Assembly (NCBI GenBank): GCA_035582835.1
Contig: JAYKAV010000944.1
Span: 1,537,486-1,601,485, forward strand
From: Phoebastria nigripes
Taxonomy: Eukaryota > Chordata > Aves > Procellariiformes > Diomedeidae
DNA: 64,000 bases
Direction of reading: 5' to 3'
The notes under the pieces: model-generated
Told to the model about the DNA's origin: nothing
The model's database searches: none
Seen by the model: the letters and a program-made list of their open reading frames with translations, nothing else
Part shown: piece after piece, positions 48,509 through 60,439 of the stretch
Position numbering within the stretch: position 1 is the first letter of the stretch
Layout of the letters: each line of letters begins with the position of its first letter
Program-made: the position numbers and the translations under genes

Positions 48509-50614
48509 ACTATAGCTCCCTACCTGGCCACTGGGAAGGCTGCTTCTCAACACCAACCCACCAGGAGAGCTTTGTTACTTGCTACCTTCAAAGGTCAAGG
48601 TGGTTGGTAATGGACCACCCAGAGAAAATTAGCCCTCATTTTGGTGGGAGAGAAGGCACCTGGGAGTGCCAGAAGACTGTTGATGATGGTGAGTATAGCA
48701 GAAGGTCCAAGGTTCTGCTGAAATGTTTGCAGTCTCCATTCATCAATGCAAATAAATGATTGTTTGCATCATTTCCCTAACTGAAAAATAAAATTTGAAC
48801 TAACTAAACAATTTCTTTCTGAAAATATTAGTTGGTTGATATTATGGACTCAACTATGTTGCCCAAATATATAGGCTTAACTCCTGTGGGCTGCTCTAGG
48901 GTATCCAAAGAAGCTCATGGGACTATTTGGTAAGACACAGGACCTCTGGGACAATCTGCATACGACTAGGGGGGCAAATGGATGGCCATGTGTATGGCCT
49001 AACTTATTTAAAATGGCACTGGACACTTATGTGTGGTCAACTGTCTGAAGCCTAATGGCGGTGGTCAGTGCTACACTCATGCCGAGATGTAAGCATCTAC
49101 AATGGATGTGGCTGCATGGGAATGAGATGTTTAATTAGTGGTTCTAGGACTCACATCACTTGTTTGGCTACAGTAGGACCTTAGGACCAACACACATGCA
49201 GAAACCTGCACTGTAGATGTACTTAGCTGGCCAAGTCCAGAGCTAAGGGCATTTATTGTCATTAAAGATGCCTCAGGGATCCCATCTGGCCTCCAGCTGC
49301 TGCTCCATGAGGGTGCAGATCCCCCGTAGCTCCTGCATGATATCTGCCAGCCCCAGGCAGACGTCGACATTTCTAATGTCACAGGGCCTCTCAAATGGCT
49401 GTAGTTTCTATGTGTGGGCAACTGGGTCAATTCCTACATGTTCTTCTCAATTGTGAAATTTTGGTTGTGGTTGTTTTGTAGAAAAAAAANGAAAAAAAGA
49501 GAAGGTTATAGAATTATTTGTAAAGTCCTGCTTTGAGATGCAATGATCAAAAGGTTTAATACAAAATAAAGCACTTTTGGTAGCATGGAATCCCATCCCA
49601 AAACACCACTGTGTCAGCTAGACCACTCCCTGTGTAAGCCAGGAGACCCAGGGTACTGTCCCTACTCCAGTAGATGTATGAGTTTTTTATACCACATACA
49701 ACAGGGTCAAGAAGGTAAAATGAACATTTTTCTTTAGTACTTGGTAGTCTGAAAAGGATCATTAATGGATTTAAGTACCCCAGGGAAAAACAGAACTGGA
49801 GCTAGGTCTCACATATCCTAGCTACAGAGCTGTCAGAGGAAGAGAGTAATGACATCCTTTTATCCAGCAGTGTTGTATGAAACAGCCCTGAAAAGTCTTT
49901 CTTCCATATAAATTGTTGCAGTGAATGCAAGCTGCATCTACAACTTGCCTTGGTGTAACAAAATCCAAATTTATTTGTAAAGAGCAAGCCTACCCTTAAT
50001 TTTCATGCTTGGATATTTAGTTTCAGGTATCTGAATACATATGGATTTAGATACCCAACTGGTTTAGTTTCTTTCCCTTTTGAGAGACTTACCTGAGAAA
50101 CTACTTTGAAACTTCTGGTAAGGTGAAGTGTAGAAGATATTATTTCCAAACTCTTCATCTTATACATTAATCAAAATTATTAAATCATCCACATCATTGT
50201 CTTCAGACAAACTGGGAATATTTCATGAATGATACGTATGTATTTTTTTCTCTTTTGTTATGACAAATATGAGTTACAGCAGAAGCTTAATAAAATATTC
50301 GTTAACAAAATAAAATATAATCTCAATAAAATATGAATCCTCCTCCTTTGTGTGAGATACAGAAATCTGGCACATTGCCAGAACAACATGTCTTAATTTG
50401 TTATATCTATAGTGGATAAAATTGGATTTTTTCCCCTTAAACCAAGTTATTGCATCTAGCAGTGTGAGAAGTAACTCCAGAAGGAAAACAGGGAAAGCAT
50501 ATACTCAACATCAAAAAATAGAAGACAAATCCTTATATTGAAGACTCATGAATGAGCCTAAGTTAAAGAGCAGAGATATCTCTGAAGCTAAGAACACACC
50601 TCCTTTTTCTTTTC
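48509..50614. other. Non-coding stretch between AvBD11 and the unassigned defensin
   Basis: No exon recognised. It contains an A-run with one unresolved base at 49482-49498 and an AT-rich patch at 50150-50340. Confidence 0.5.
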
Positions 50615-50620
50615 TTTATT
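50615..50620 (-). terminator. AATAAA overlapping the stop codon of the unassigned defensin
   Basis: GAA TAA AGA puts AATAAA (50620-50615) across the TAA stop, the same unusual arrangement as in AvBD11. Confidence 0.4.
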
Positions 50621-52709
50621 CTTTGTGAACATAGGATATTCCTGGGTATTTCTTACAGCATCTGTATTTGTTATAGAAGCAGCTTCCAATCAGATACTCA
50701 TTTACATGGCAGTAATGTCTGCAGCTTCCTCTTAGACCACACCAGAAAGCATCCAAGACGTCCCAAGTCCTGCCGCCTGCACATAGAAAACATTTTGTAC
50801 TCTGATGAGAAAGGATAGGCACAAAATGGTATCAGATCAATGGGTTTGTGGTTAGGTTGCCTGCGAGTAATCTACAGCCTGTGTTGCATGCATAGCTGAA
50901 CTGCTGAGTGACACATCAAGCTGGAAAACAGAAATCAGTTTGATTTGGGCTGAAGTGAACTGGGACTTCTCCAAGTTATTGCTATGAAATTGCCATTGGA
51001 AAAAAAAATACATTATTTCACTTAACATGAAAATTTCCGTTCATACTGAAATGAAACTTTCTGCGCTGTGCAGGTGTAAGACACAAAGAAAATAAGAATT
51101 GGGTCTTTAGAACCACCCCCATGAAGTGGTGCTGCCTTAGTTTTATCCAGGCTTTTAAGCAGCAGAAAAAACCAAACTCCAGCCTGTGTTCTGTATACAG
51201 AAAACAACTGAGGAACATCATCTCCAACTGAAATATCACCCACGCTGTTTTCTCTCCAGAATTATTTAATAAATGTAACTAATATCTGCAAACAGTTTGC
51301 AGGTCCCCTCACAACTTCAGGGCCAAATTGTTGCAAACTTCATACAATCATCAAACTATTATTTCTTAACTGAGAAAGGATCCTGGGTCTACTCTGGGAT
51401 GGCTAATGGCCTGAGGTAGTCCTCAGGGACACGGCAGACTTAGGTCCAAAACTCTCTCCTGCTAGTTTTTGACATTGCCTTAGCCAACAGGCTCTTCTGG
51501 AGCAAGTATCTCATGATGTTTCCTGCTGTTCTTTCTGCATGAAAGAAGTAAAGTCCAGGCACGGTTCAGAAAACAGGAGTGGGCTTCAGCCACATAGTCA
51601 TAAGTGTCTCCATGTGAGCTAGGTTTCTGAGCTCCCNTTTTCAACAGTGGGTAGGGGATTTCTGTGGCCACAAGGTAATCATCTAGTGATGTTTTAGGCA
51701 CCCTTGGGTATAAGGCTTGACCAATACCGTACCTCCTCACCCTGTGCAAATGTCTTGAGTACCCCAGATAGCCNAGCGTTCACTAACAGCATCAAATAGC
51801 TATGTTTAGGCAGATGAAGCCTGCTGGGAAGAGCAAGGCAGGGCAGTCGGCAGAGTCAGCTCACCTTAGCTGTGATGTGCACATGTGCGGTGCTGAATAG
51901 GTCTCTAGACCCCATGTGCTGTACAGCCTGTGGGCTCTGCTGAGATATCTGCATATGGGAGCACAGGGCTGTTTGAGGTGNGCCATGGTAGGCTGCTGCT
52001 ACTCCAGCAGCCCACCTAGAAGGTCTCAGCTGTCCCACAGGGTCTGTGTCCCATCTGGCCCCTTGAGATGATATCTCAGGTACACTAGGGCATCTCAGTG
52101 CACACAGGTGCCTATATCAAGCTGTTGATCTCTGGAGACCATAATCCTACTCCAGCTCTTTCACTTTGCAGGTGGGTTCTCTAAGCCTGGGGGGACCGTG
52201 TAGTCCAGAAGCACTTTCTCTCCTGCCCACCTTTCAATGGAAATTCTCCTGAGACCTGGAAAACATTTCCTGATAGGATCTGCACCTAAACCAGTGACAA
52301 TCTGTGGAAATGGGATAACTTTAGAGGGGTGTTTAATGCCACATTGTACAATAGCTATGGATTAGTCTTCAGCAAGGAAGCTTACAGGACACAAGAGTGC
52401 TCCCTAAACTGATGCACTGCCTGCTTATAGTGACCTTCAAAGCTTCCTGGCTTTCAGTCTTTATCATTCCATTATACGGGTTGAGTTTCATTTCCCATGG
52501 AGTCAGGGGTGCTGTTATACTCTGCATAACTGAAAACCTGTTCCTAAGCACTATTTAAAATTCTCCCAGGGTCCTAAATAATTCAGGCACTTTTGGACAC
52601 TTTCCTTGAAATGACAGGATTGCTTCTCTAGTACCCTCCCAGGTTTACCTTGAAAATGCTGGAAAATTAAGACGAGAAGAGCAGTCAGAAGGTATGAGGA
52701 GGTCCTCAT
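50616..52709 (-). CDS. Beta-defensin not matched to AvBD1-14
   Basis: Predicted secreted antimicrobial peptide of 73 residues. The two coding exons on the minus strand are 52709-52649 (signal, MRTSSYLLTALLVLIFQHF...) and 50776-50616. A GTAAAC donor and a TTTTCTATGTGCAG acceptor make a phase-1 Gly junction as in the neighbouring genes. Cysteines at 33, 39, 43, 53, 60 and 61 give C-X5-C-X3-C-X9-C-X6-CC, a full beta-defensin pattern closest in spacing to AvBD13. The CR..C and GSC..N..RCC positions are also shared with AvBD13. The short C2-C3 gap plus NEYLIG recalls mammalian DEFB104-like peptides. The mature part is unusually aromatic (about ten W, F and Y), and its C-terminal tail ends YVHKE. 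It sits in the slot that AvBD10 occupies in chicken but does not resemble AvBD10 or AvBD9. The frame is intact, so it is probably functional. Confidence 0.88.
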
Positions 52710-52791
52710 GGGTGGAGCTNGGTCTCAGACTCACAGAAGATACACAGAGAAAAAGGCTTTCATACACAGAGAGTGATGAGGCATCCCTGTA

Positions 52792-52799
52792 TTTGTATA
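52792..52799 (-). promoter_or_regulatory. TATA-like element of the unassigned defensin
   Basis: CTTATACAAATACAG on the minus strand, 83 bases upstream of the start codon, nearly the same spacing as in AvBD11. A short upstream ATG at about 52763 may lie in the leader. Confidence 0.5.
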
Positions 52800-55770
52800 A
52801 GCAGGCAAATGAAAATCTCAGAATAGCTCCATAAAATCCATAGCCCCATAAAGCTGCCATAACTTATTAGCTCAAGTTTCACTTTTATTACATGACAGCA
52901 AAGGACTCCTGATGAATCCTTGAAAACCCCAGCTATAGAATGTGATGTAGGTAGTGAAAGGGGAAGGAGAGGTCCTAAATCAAGGTAGGGTAGAAACATC
53001 TCTAGAAGTGCTTTTCCATGCCAATGGTGTGTATGTGTGAAAAATGTCTTTTCTCATTTCCAGGGGAATAAAGGTGTCTCTCGCAGGACAGGGCAGCTTT
53101 GCAGCATCAGTTGGCTCTCTGAGATGGTGGTGGAAGAGGGGGAAGGAAAACCCTCTCTTTTGCAGGAGGAGAGGTCTATGCAGTGGATCAGCCCTGTAAA
53201 AATCCATCCACCTGCACTGGTAGAGGGGAGGTCCACCTTGTCATGCCATTGCTTTAGGATCCCTGGTAATTACCACTAAGGACCCTGCTAATAACCTTTC
53301 TGTCAGATCAGGGACTCTGGAAGACCATCTTCCCCTCTCAGCAGCAGATGATGAGGGGTATACATAGGTACAAAGAGTCATGTACACGATGGGCTGGCAG
53401 GGGTGTCACAAAGCATCATCTTATAGAGATGTATGGGGATATTGAAGGCAACTGCATGCACAACCTTGGATGTATGGGAGCAAGGAAAAAGGGTTTTCAC
53501 CTCCCAACTCTTCTCCCAGGGCTTTGGCTTTGCTTTCCTTCAGCTCTTCTCTTTTTTTTCTGCACCCTTGACCTTCTGAACCCAAATCTACCATCCTTCT
53601 AACTCATCCCCTAAACTACGAGAAACACAGCCCAAATCCTGTGCCCTGTACCTCCTCTACCCGCTCTCTCCCCACCTACCATTCCGCATGCTTCCTACCT
53701 TGCAAGCCAAATCTGCCTTGGACCCTGATCTCCAAGCTGCAGTTGAAGTACAGATCTTGTCAGTGGCTAGGTAACTACGTCTCCAGGATGCTGCACTTGC
53801 TCATTTTGCTTTCAAACACCTTGGAAAATATCCAGATGGTAGTTAACCCATTCAGGACAAGCCAGCACAGCCCACGGGTCATTTCTCATCTCCACTCTTA
53901 CGTCATGCAGAGCAAGCATCTGAATATTAAAGAACTAAGAAGAACTTAGACCTCAGAGGTAAAGTAAAAGGTTCTTAAGGAAAGCTGTGCAGATTAATTA
54001 AGGTTCTTCTCACATGGTTTCAGTTGGAATGGGTTGTTATCTTATGGAAAACATATGTGTTAGTCAGAATGCATCAACCTGCACTTATGCAGAGAGCTCA
54101 TTTGGTTTCATAATGCATTTAAATAAAAGCATGTGGAAATTGCCAGAAAGTCTCCCCAGGGCTGAGTCAGTATGTCCCACTGTTCTCCCATGCCTCAATT
54201 CCTCAAATGCTAGTGCCTTACCCCAAGAACAAGGTGTTACAACAGTCTGGAATTAACCGGCTTGGTTTGTGCTCGGGCTGCCAGGACTTCATTTCCATGA
54301 AACATACTGTATTATTAAAAATGTAATTTTGCTACTTAAAAAGTAAGATCTCACCATCTTAGAAGTGATCAGCACTGTGGGTTCCTGTACCTATTGCCTG
54401 AAGCCATTGTTCAACCCCTGAGTGCTCATGCTGTTCTCTTAAACAGGATCAAATGCTTTAGGGATGCCCATAAACTAGAAATGAGTATTCGTCCACTCTC
54501 TGCTCCAGGGAGTCCTGAGGAAATGCTTTGTCACTTTTCTGGCTTTTCAAGGATAGTTTGACAAACAAAAAGGACTTTATTTTTTCAAAGCACCTTTCAC
54601 AGAACAAAATAGATTTATTTGCTATGTCTATGGATGGAATGCCCATTACTCCTTATTGCTTTCTCTTGGGAACCAGTGTTGCGTCACAGGACATACAGCA
54701 AGGTCATACATGAGGTGCAGATTATCAGAGTTTGCAGATGTCATGAGCAGCACCCTTAGTACAAAGAGCAGAGGACAAGTGAGATTGATGGTACAGTTTT
54801 CATAAGGATCTGTCCGTACAGTGTTTGAATTGTGCTACAAACAGTCATACTGAAATGGTAGCTGACAGCACAGGTTCTCCTTCAGAGCAGAAGAAACCAG
54901 TGTCACTTATTTGAGCCTGTTTCTGTGCATGATATTTATTGATGTTGTCCTGACCCAGTGGCCTTGATATCAACAATATAAAACTTCCCCTTAGTCAATG
55001 TGCATTGTTCTCTGCCTTTCTGGTTTCTTTGTTAGCTTTTCATTTCAAATTTGCAGGCGCCATTGAGTCTCCCGGCCAGCCATGTGGCAGGAGAGCTGTT
55101 TATGTCCATTTTCAGGCACTCCAGGGAAATGGATGAAACAAAGACCTTGACAAGAAAACTTCAATTGGCTCAGGTTCCCACTGAAGCCAAGGGGAGTATC
55201 TCAGCTCTCAGATGGGACCCAACATTGTACTTTGTCAGACTGGAGCAGGAACCCAGCTTTCTAATTCTGCAAAGTTATTTTTAAAATTGCAAAAAGTGGA
55301 CCTGTTCTGTTTAATGACGGACTGGAAATGTTTGCCTTTTTTTTCATGGGAAGTGAAGGACAAATGCAATACCTCAAGTGTGTTAATAACCTGGTAGAGA
55401 AGGAGTGCTTGTCCAATAATCTTACATTCAAAATCCTTCCTTATCATTTCCAGCCATTGCACAGACAATGTTCTCACTGTCAGGCTATAAGCATTTATAT
55501 GATGATGATTCCCTTCAAATTATGTTAAAAAAATTTATCTCAGAAAAAAAAACTTTGAATTCGGAGTGAAATTCACTTTGGTAAAGAGTTTCCCTCCAGA
55601 GTCCCTGTTGCTTGGAGCAGGTCGTATCACCTCTCCTGACTCAGAGATGACGCTGTGATTGTTCAGAGAAAGTGATGCACTGAGGTGTTCAGTAGCAATT
55701 TTGGCCAAGGGTTACGCTATATACATTGAAGTAAAATCCCTGTTTCCAGTCCTTCTTGCTCCCAGAAGCC
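52800..55770. other. Non-coding stretch, no gene recognised
   Basis: No further intact defensin exon was seen on either strand. Confidence 0.5.
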
Positions 55771-55778
55771 CTATAAAC
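55771..55778 (+). promoter_or_regulatory. TATA box of a probable defensin relic
   Basis: GCCCTATAAACACTGG on the plus strand. It is 118 bases before a splice donor that ends a signal-peptide-like segment, close to the TATA-to-donor distances of the intact defensins here (about 126-143). Confidence 0.45.
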
Positions 55779-55828
55779 ACTGGAACTCTCTTACCACCTA
55801 GCACAGAACTGTCATCTCATTCTGCCTT

Positions 55829-57195
55829 GGTGCCTCTGCATTTCATTTGCTCCTGTTTATTCTCCTCCTCCTCTCCCAGGTCATTCCAGGTAAGAGGCAT
55901 GTTTTATACAGATCACAGAAGAAATACTTACACATGGGGAAAGTTCTGCCTCCTGCCTAATGACCAGTTCTGCAGCTGAACTACATCTGGGGCTGGAGAA
56001 AGTCCCCAACCCTCCATATAGTCAATAGCTTCCTCATGCTCAGCGTTGCAATGGTCACAGGAAAGGCCTGTTCCCAGTTCATCCAGTTTACCAGCAGACA
56101 GGACTGCTGGAGACTTTTTCATGCATTTCCATGCAGGGTGTGAAAATGCAAACGACTGCAGAATTCTGAGCAGGGTTGTTTTAATCACTGTTTTAGTCAT
56201 TAGCATTATTAAGATGAATCACCCATGATTTGGGATCTTCTGTTTTGTGGGTTTTGGTGGAGTTTGTCTCACGTTAGGTACAAGCAAATTACAAGTAGGG
56301 GTTCCCCTCACCCCACTTGAGATGTCTGCAGTTTACAGCCCGCATTGGAGGCAGTCATGTAGCCAGTGTCACTTCTACAACGTGATATTCTGGCAGTCTC
56401 ACTCAGTACCTGCTTCTCTCCATTGACTATGAAGGAAATGCAGAAGACTAGTTCAGATGGAGGCATCTGTACTGTCAACCTCCAAAAGAGGTGGGATGAA
56501 ACCCATCCCAGCTNTCTAATCTAACATCATCTTCATCTTCCCTTGGAGTCAATGGAGACACAAGGACTTCCAGAGGAGACTTCAACCCTGTCTTGAGATA
56601 TGTGTCTGAGGCAGGTGAGATAGACAGTCTTTGGAAGATGGCTGTTTCTCTTGCTTAATCTGGGGAATAGAGATAAACCCTTTAGTGATCTTTCTGCCAT
56701 GGAGTAGATCTTGCTAATCCTGACTTCCACAGCAATATAAAATGCCCATATAGTAGTGTGCCTACCCACCTCACCCAGTTACATTAGCTAATTTAACAAT
56801 AGCCTGAAAAATGTACTCTATGGGTATTAATCCCACCAGGAGGGTCACCTCTTCTGATGGAGGCANGGGAAACAATGAGTAGGTATTTACAAGTATTTCC
56901 AGAAGATGCCTACATTCCTGCTGCAATTGGTGGGGAAGCGTGCAGCAACCATCAATACAGGATGAAAACCAGGTGACCCAATGGATTGACTTCTCCTAAA
57001 GCTGCAGAGGGTCTGGCCATAGAAGAGCCCTCCAGTGCTGCAGCGAGCTCCTCAGCCATGGGCCTGACAGCCATAGACATCTCCACTAGGCAGTTCTCAC
57101 CTTGAAATCACCGTGATGGCTCCTGAGAAGTGTCTGCCAGGTGAAATCATTGTAGCTACATGTCCTCGAGCAGCGATATGCTGAAGAAGATGTAG
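55829..57195 (+). pseudogene. Probable decayed beta-defensin, plus strand
   Basis: Positions 55841-55889 encode a leucine-rich stretch (LLLFILLLLSQVIP) that ends in phase 1 at CCAG|GTAAGA, just like the defensin signal exons, but no ATG opens this frame. After an intron-sized gap, an AG at 57092-57093 precedes a segment resembling a mature exon. Codons where cysteines 1 and 2 are expected read TGA (57103 and 57124) around NHRDGS. After a frame change, TGT (57131), LPGEIIVAT and TGT (57161) reproduce the C3-X9-C4 spacing with the PGE of AvBD12. A C5 codon then runs into TGA before a lysine-rich end. In-frame stops and a shift mean no functional product. The orientation is opposite to the four intact genes. 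The evidence is pattern-level only. Confidence 0.4.
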
Positions 57196-57621
57196 ACCCA
57201 TCTGAGTGGCAGACAGCAATAAGGGAGAAGCTTCTACCATCGTGTGAAATGTCTGTTCTCTCCTTTCAGTAGACTCGGAAAACTATGACTCTTTCCCTGG
57301 GACTCGCATCCTTTGAGAGCATGAGGAAGGGAGTATGCATGAGAAGGGAGGACATCTCTTTCATTTCCAATGTTTCAGTCAACGGGCCTGGGCTAGCTCT
57401 GAAGTAACCTGGGACGCTAAAATTATGGGAAACATCTGCTTCCCCCAAGCACTTATACACATTTGTGTTATAGCAATGTAAATCAGCAGAATTTGATTGC
57501 AGTGCTCCTCGAACTAGCTGAAAACCAGACCTTATTTATAACACTGTAAGGGGTTGGAAAGGGGTGTTGGGGGAGAAATGGGCTGTTCTGGTGAGAAATT
57601 TAAAAATTTCAGTATTCTATC
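57196..57621. other. Non-coding stretch, no gene recognised
   Basis: Nothing recognised between the defensin relic and the LTR. Confidence 0.5.
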
Positions 57622-58144
57622 TGTCGTGGTTTAACCTGGCCGGCAGCCAAACACCACACAGCCGCTCGCTCACTCCCCCCTCCCCTCAGTGGGATGGGGG
57701 AGAGAATCGAAAAAAAAGTACAATTCGTGGATTGAGATAAAGACAGTTTAATAAAATAGAAAAGGAAGGGAAAAAATAATGATGATAATAATAATAATGA
57801 TAGAATATACAAAATGAGTGATGCACAATGCAATTGCTCACCACCCGCTGAGTGATACCCAAGCCGCGATCGCTACTTCCTGGACCACGCCTCCTATTTA
57901 TATATTGAGCATGACGTCACATGGTATGGAATACCCCATTGGCCAGTTGGGCTAGCTGTCCAGGCTATGCTCCCTCCCAGTTTCTTGTGCACCTGGCAGA
58001 GCATGGGAAGCTGAAAAGTCCTTGACTAGNAGACTACTTAGCAACAACTAAAAACATCAGTGTCTTATCAACATTCTTTTCATACTAAATCCAAAACACA
58101 GCACTAGGAAGAAAATTAACTCTATCCCAGCCGAAACCAGGACA
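57622..58144 (-). mobile_element. Solo LTR of an avian endogenous retrovirus, minus orientation
   Basis: This is the reverse complement of the family at 43010-43519. In its own sense it begins TGTCCTGGTTTCGGCTGGGA and ends GGTTAAACCACGACA, so it has TG...CA ends. It is flanked by the 4-bp direct repeat TATC (57618-57621 and 58145-58148). It contains an expanded A/T triplet run at 57774-57800 and no internal retroviral genes. Confidence 0.9.
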
Positions 58145-58148
58145 TATC

Positions 58149-60378
58149 AAACTGATATCATACAGATATCAATATATTCTGCTTAAAAATAAAAATGAAC
58201 ACAGCAAAGCCAAGTGTCCAGAAATATCTCCTGCATCTCTTCAAGACATTTTATCAGCTATCTAACACACAAATACACCCCTATGCGGAGACACCTATTT
58301 TAATTGTTCAAATCTTTGAGCTGACTCCCACCCCCAAGCAGGATTCGGTTGCCTGAACATAATATCACTATAGATGAAGCATCCTGGAGCATCCAACATA
58401 TCTGCATGGGACAGAGATCTATGGGATACTCAGATGTTTCTGGAGAGGCGAATATAGACCAGGCAGCATATCCCATAACACAACACTAGATGCCTGAATT
58501 TAGGCAGCTGAATCTCTCCCATTATGTCATGCAGTTGGAAACTAAGCCAGTACCAGAGTGGGATAGATGAGGAGAGATGCCACTGCGAGGTGGTCAGCGG
58601 GGAGCAGGCAGCAGGTGAAGCTCCCCATGACCACATCTGAGGCTGCACTTCTAGAAAACCATGGGCTGATGGAGGGGAAAGTCTAACAGAGACCAGTGGG
58701 ACTGAATAGCCAAAAAAAATATGGGCTGTGGAGAAAGAACTGTATTTCCAGGAAGCAAACAGGCTGAATTTCCAGCCTGGCCTAGGGATGGAGGGTCCTT
58801 CAACGAGCAAAATGCATCTCCAGCCTGGCTTTGCAGCTTGTGGAACCCATGAGCTAGTTGATGGCTCCCTCTTGTGGGAGGACCTGCTGGCGGAGGAAGG
58901 GACAGCAAAGCCCTTCTTGTGGGCAGGGTTTGCTCAGATGGAAAGGTAGGTGCCTGCCTCTTTGCTCCATCTTCAACATTGATAATTCACAGAGTAAATA
59001 CGTGGCTATTATTAATAGGTCTGGAGAGCAGGGATGGCTTTTGNTTGCAGACACCAAATTTTAGGGACTGGAGTGAGTTGCCCACATTCAGGATAAGTGT
59101 ATAACTACAAAGTTAACCTTTTTCTAACTTCATATAATTTTATATAACTTTATAAAACTTTGTAACTATAGTAATAATGGGAGCTCTGCTGCCTAGGGCA
59201 CAAGTATGCATCTTCCTTGTAGATACATTCAGGTGTCTAAAGCAGCATCCCACCCCAGGAGACCTTCCCCTAGCGCTTCATGCCTTGCTAATCAATGCTA
59301 CCTCATACAGTCGGATAGCAGTAACCACATGATGCCAGTTATTTCTTTTAAAAATAAAACTCATTTTTGAAAGCTTGAAAATGAAGGATTTCAGAAAGTC
59401 TTCTGCTGAGATTTCTTTTTTCGCAAGTGAAGAATGTTTCCATGTAGAAATGTACCCTACCCCTAGCCCAGGTGAGATTGCTGTGACTTACTCCCAAACA
59501 ATTATCCACAAATAGAAATCTAATAAAGTTCAGCAGCGGTCTTTCTCTCCAAATGAATATTGTGTATCATCTCATGTATTTGTATATAGTACATACATAT
59601 GGTGGACAAGTAGCTCATTGGCTATGCAATTCAAGCAAACTGCCTTAAGGATAGCTAGATAGCTATATCCAGTGCAGAATATAAATGCATTTATTAAACT
59701 CTCACTTATGCCATTCCTCATTTGGGTGCTGTAGTTTTTATTTGCATTTATTAATCATTTTCTCATTTTTTATCCTCATTTCTCAAGGATTTTGTGAAAT
59801 GGATCATTCTTAATAACAACAAATTCTGCTTTACATCACAAACTTGTATACTTATATTAAATAGTTTTATTTTCGTTAAAAGGAAAGAGACATTAGTAAC
59901 AGTATCAGAGCTCTAACTCTAAGATTTTTAACATGAGCTCTGGGGCAGAAGGAACTGAGTGCCAAGATGTCAGAATTTGTGACACTAGGCAGAAGGTAGA
60001 GCAGTGAGGAACAATGTGGGATGAAATGGAGGTGGAGCAAAGCAAAGATGGGTTGAGCAGAAAAAAACATGCTCTGAAAGAGAAAGAAAATGGGACGGAT
60101 GGAGGCGCAGCCACCCTGCCTCTATCCAGACCTTCAGGAGGGCCAGATGAAATGGGACATTTGTGAACAAGGTGTAACAACAGCTGTTTTTGAGAAAAAT
60201 GCCTGACGGATTTCTGATAGAAAAAAGTCTTGTTGCTTGCAGAATACATGACAAAGCAAGGAAATAAGCCAGAGCCAGGGCAATACCCAAGGTTGGTTAC
60301 CCACCACTTCCAGAAGGACACCAGGGCAGCCTGACTCCCATCACCTCCACCATGGCCAGGCTGTGGGCAGGATTAGGT
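58149..60378. other. Non-coding stretch, no gene recognised
   Basis: AT-rich in 59100-59160 and 59560-59880. No supported exon, tRNA or repeat family. Confidence 0.5.
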
Positions 60379-60439
60379 CAAGGCAGGCAGAACTCAACCC
60401 TGCAGTTTCCTGGTGCATTGTCCATTGCACCACTGGCCC
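60379..60439 (-). pseudogene. tRNA-Arg relic lacking the anticodon arm
   Basis: The minus strand starts GGGCCAGTGGTGCAATGGAC, matching the 5' half of the intact tRNA-Arg(ACG) genes. It then jumps to GCAGGGTTGAGTTCTGCCTG, a T-arm derivative. About 12 bases are missing where the anticodon arm should be. The flank CCCATCACCTCCAC is shared with the tRNA-Arg at 63907, so the two are probably duplicates. Confidence 0.8.

Noticed and set aside
55659..55979. 106-residue plus-strand frame over the defensin relic
   Set aside because: It reads the signal-like segment in the wrong frame and runs through the splice donor. The pseudogene interpretation fits better.
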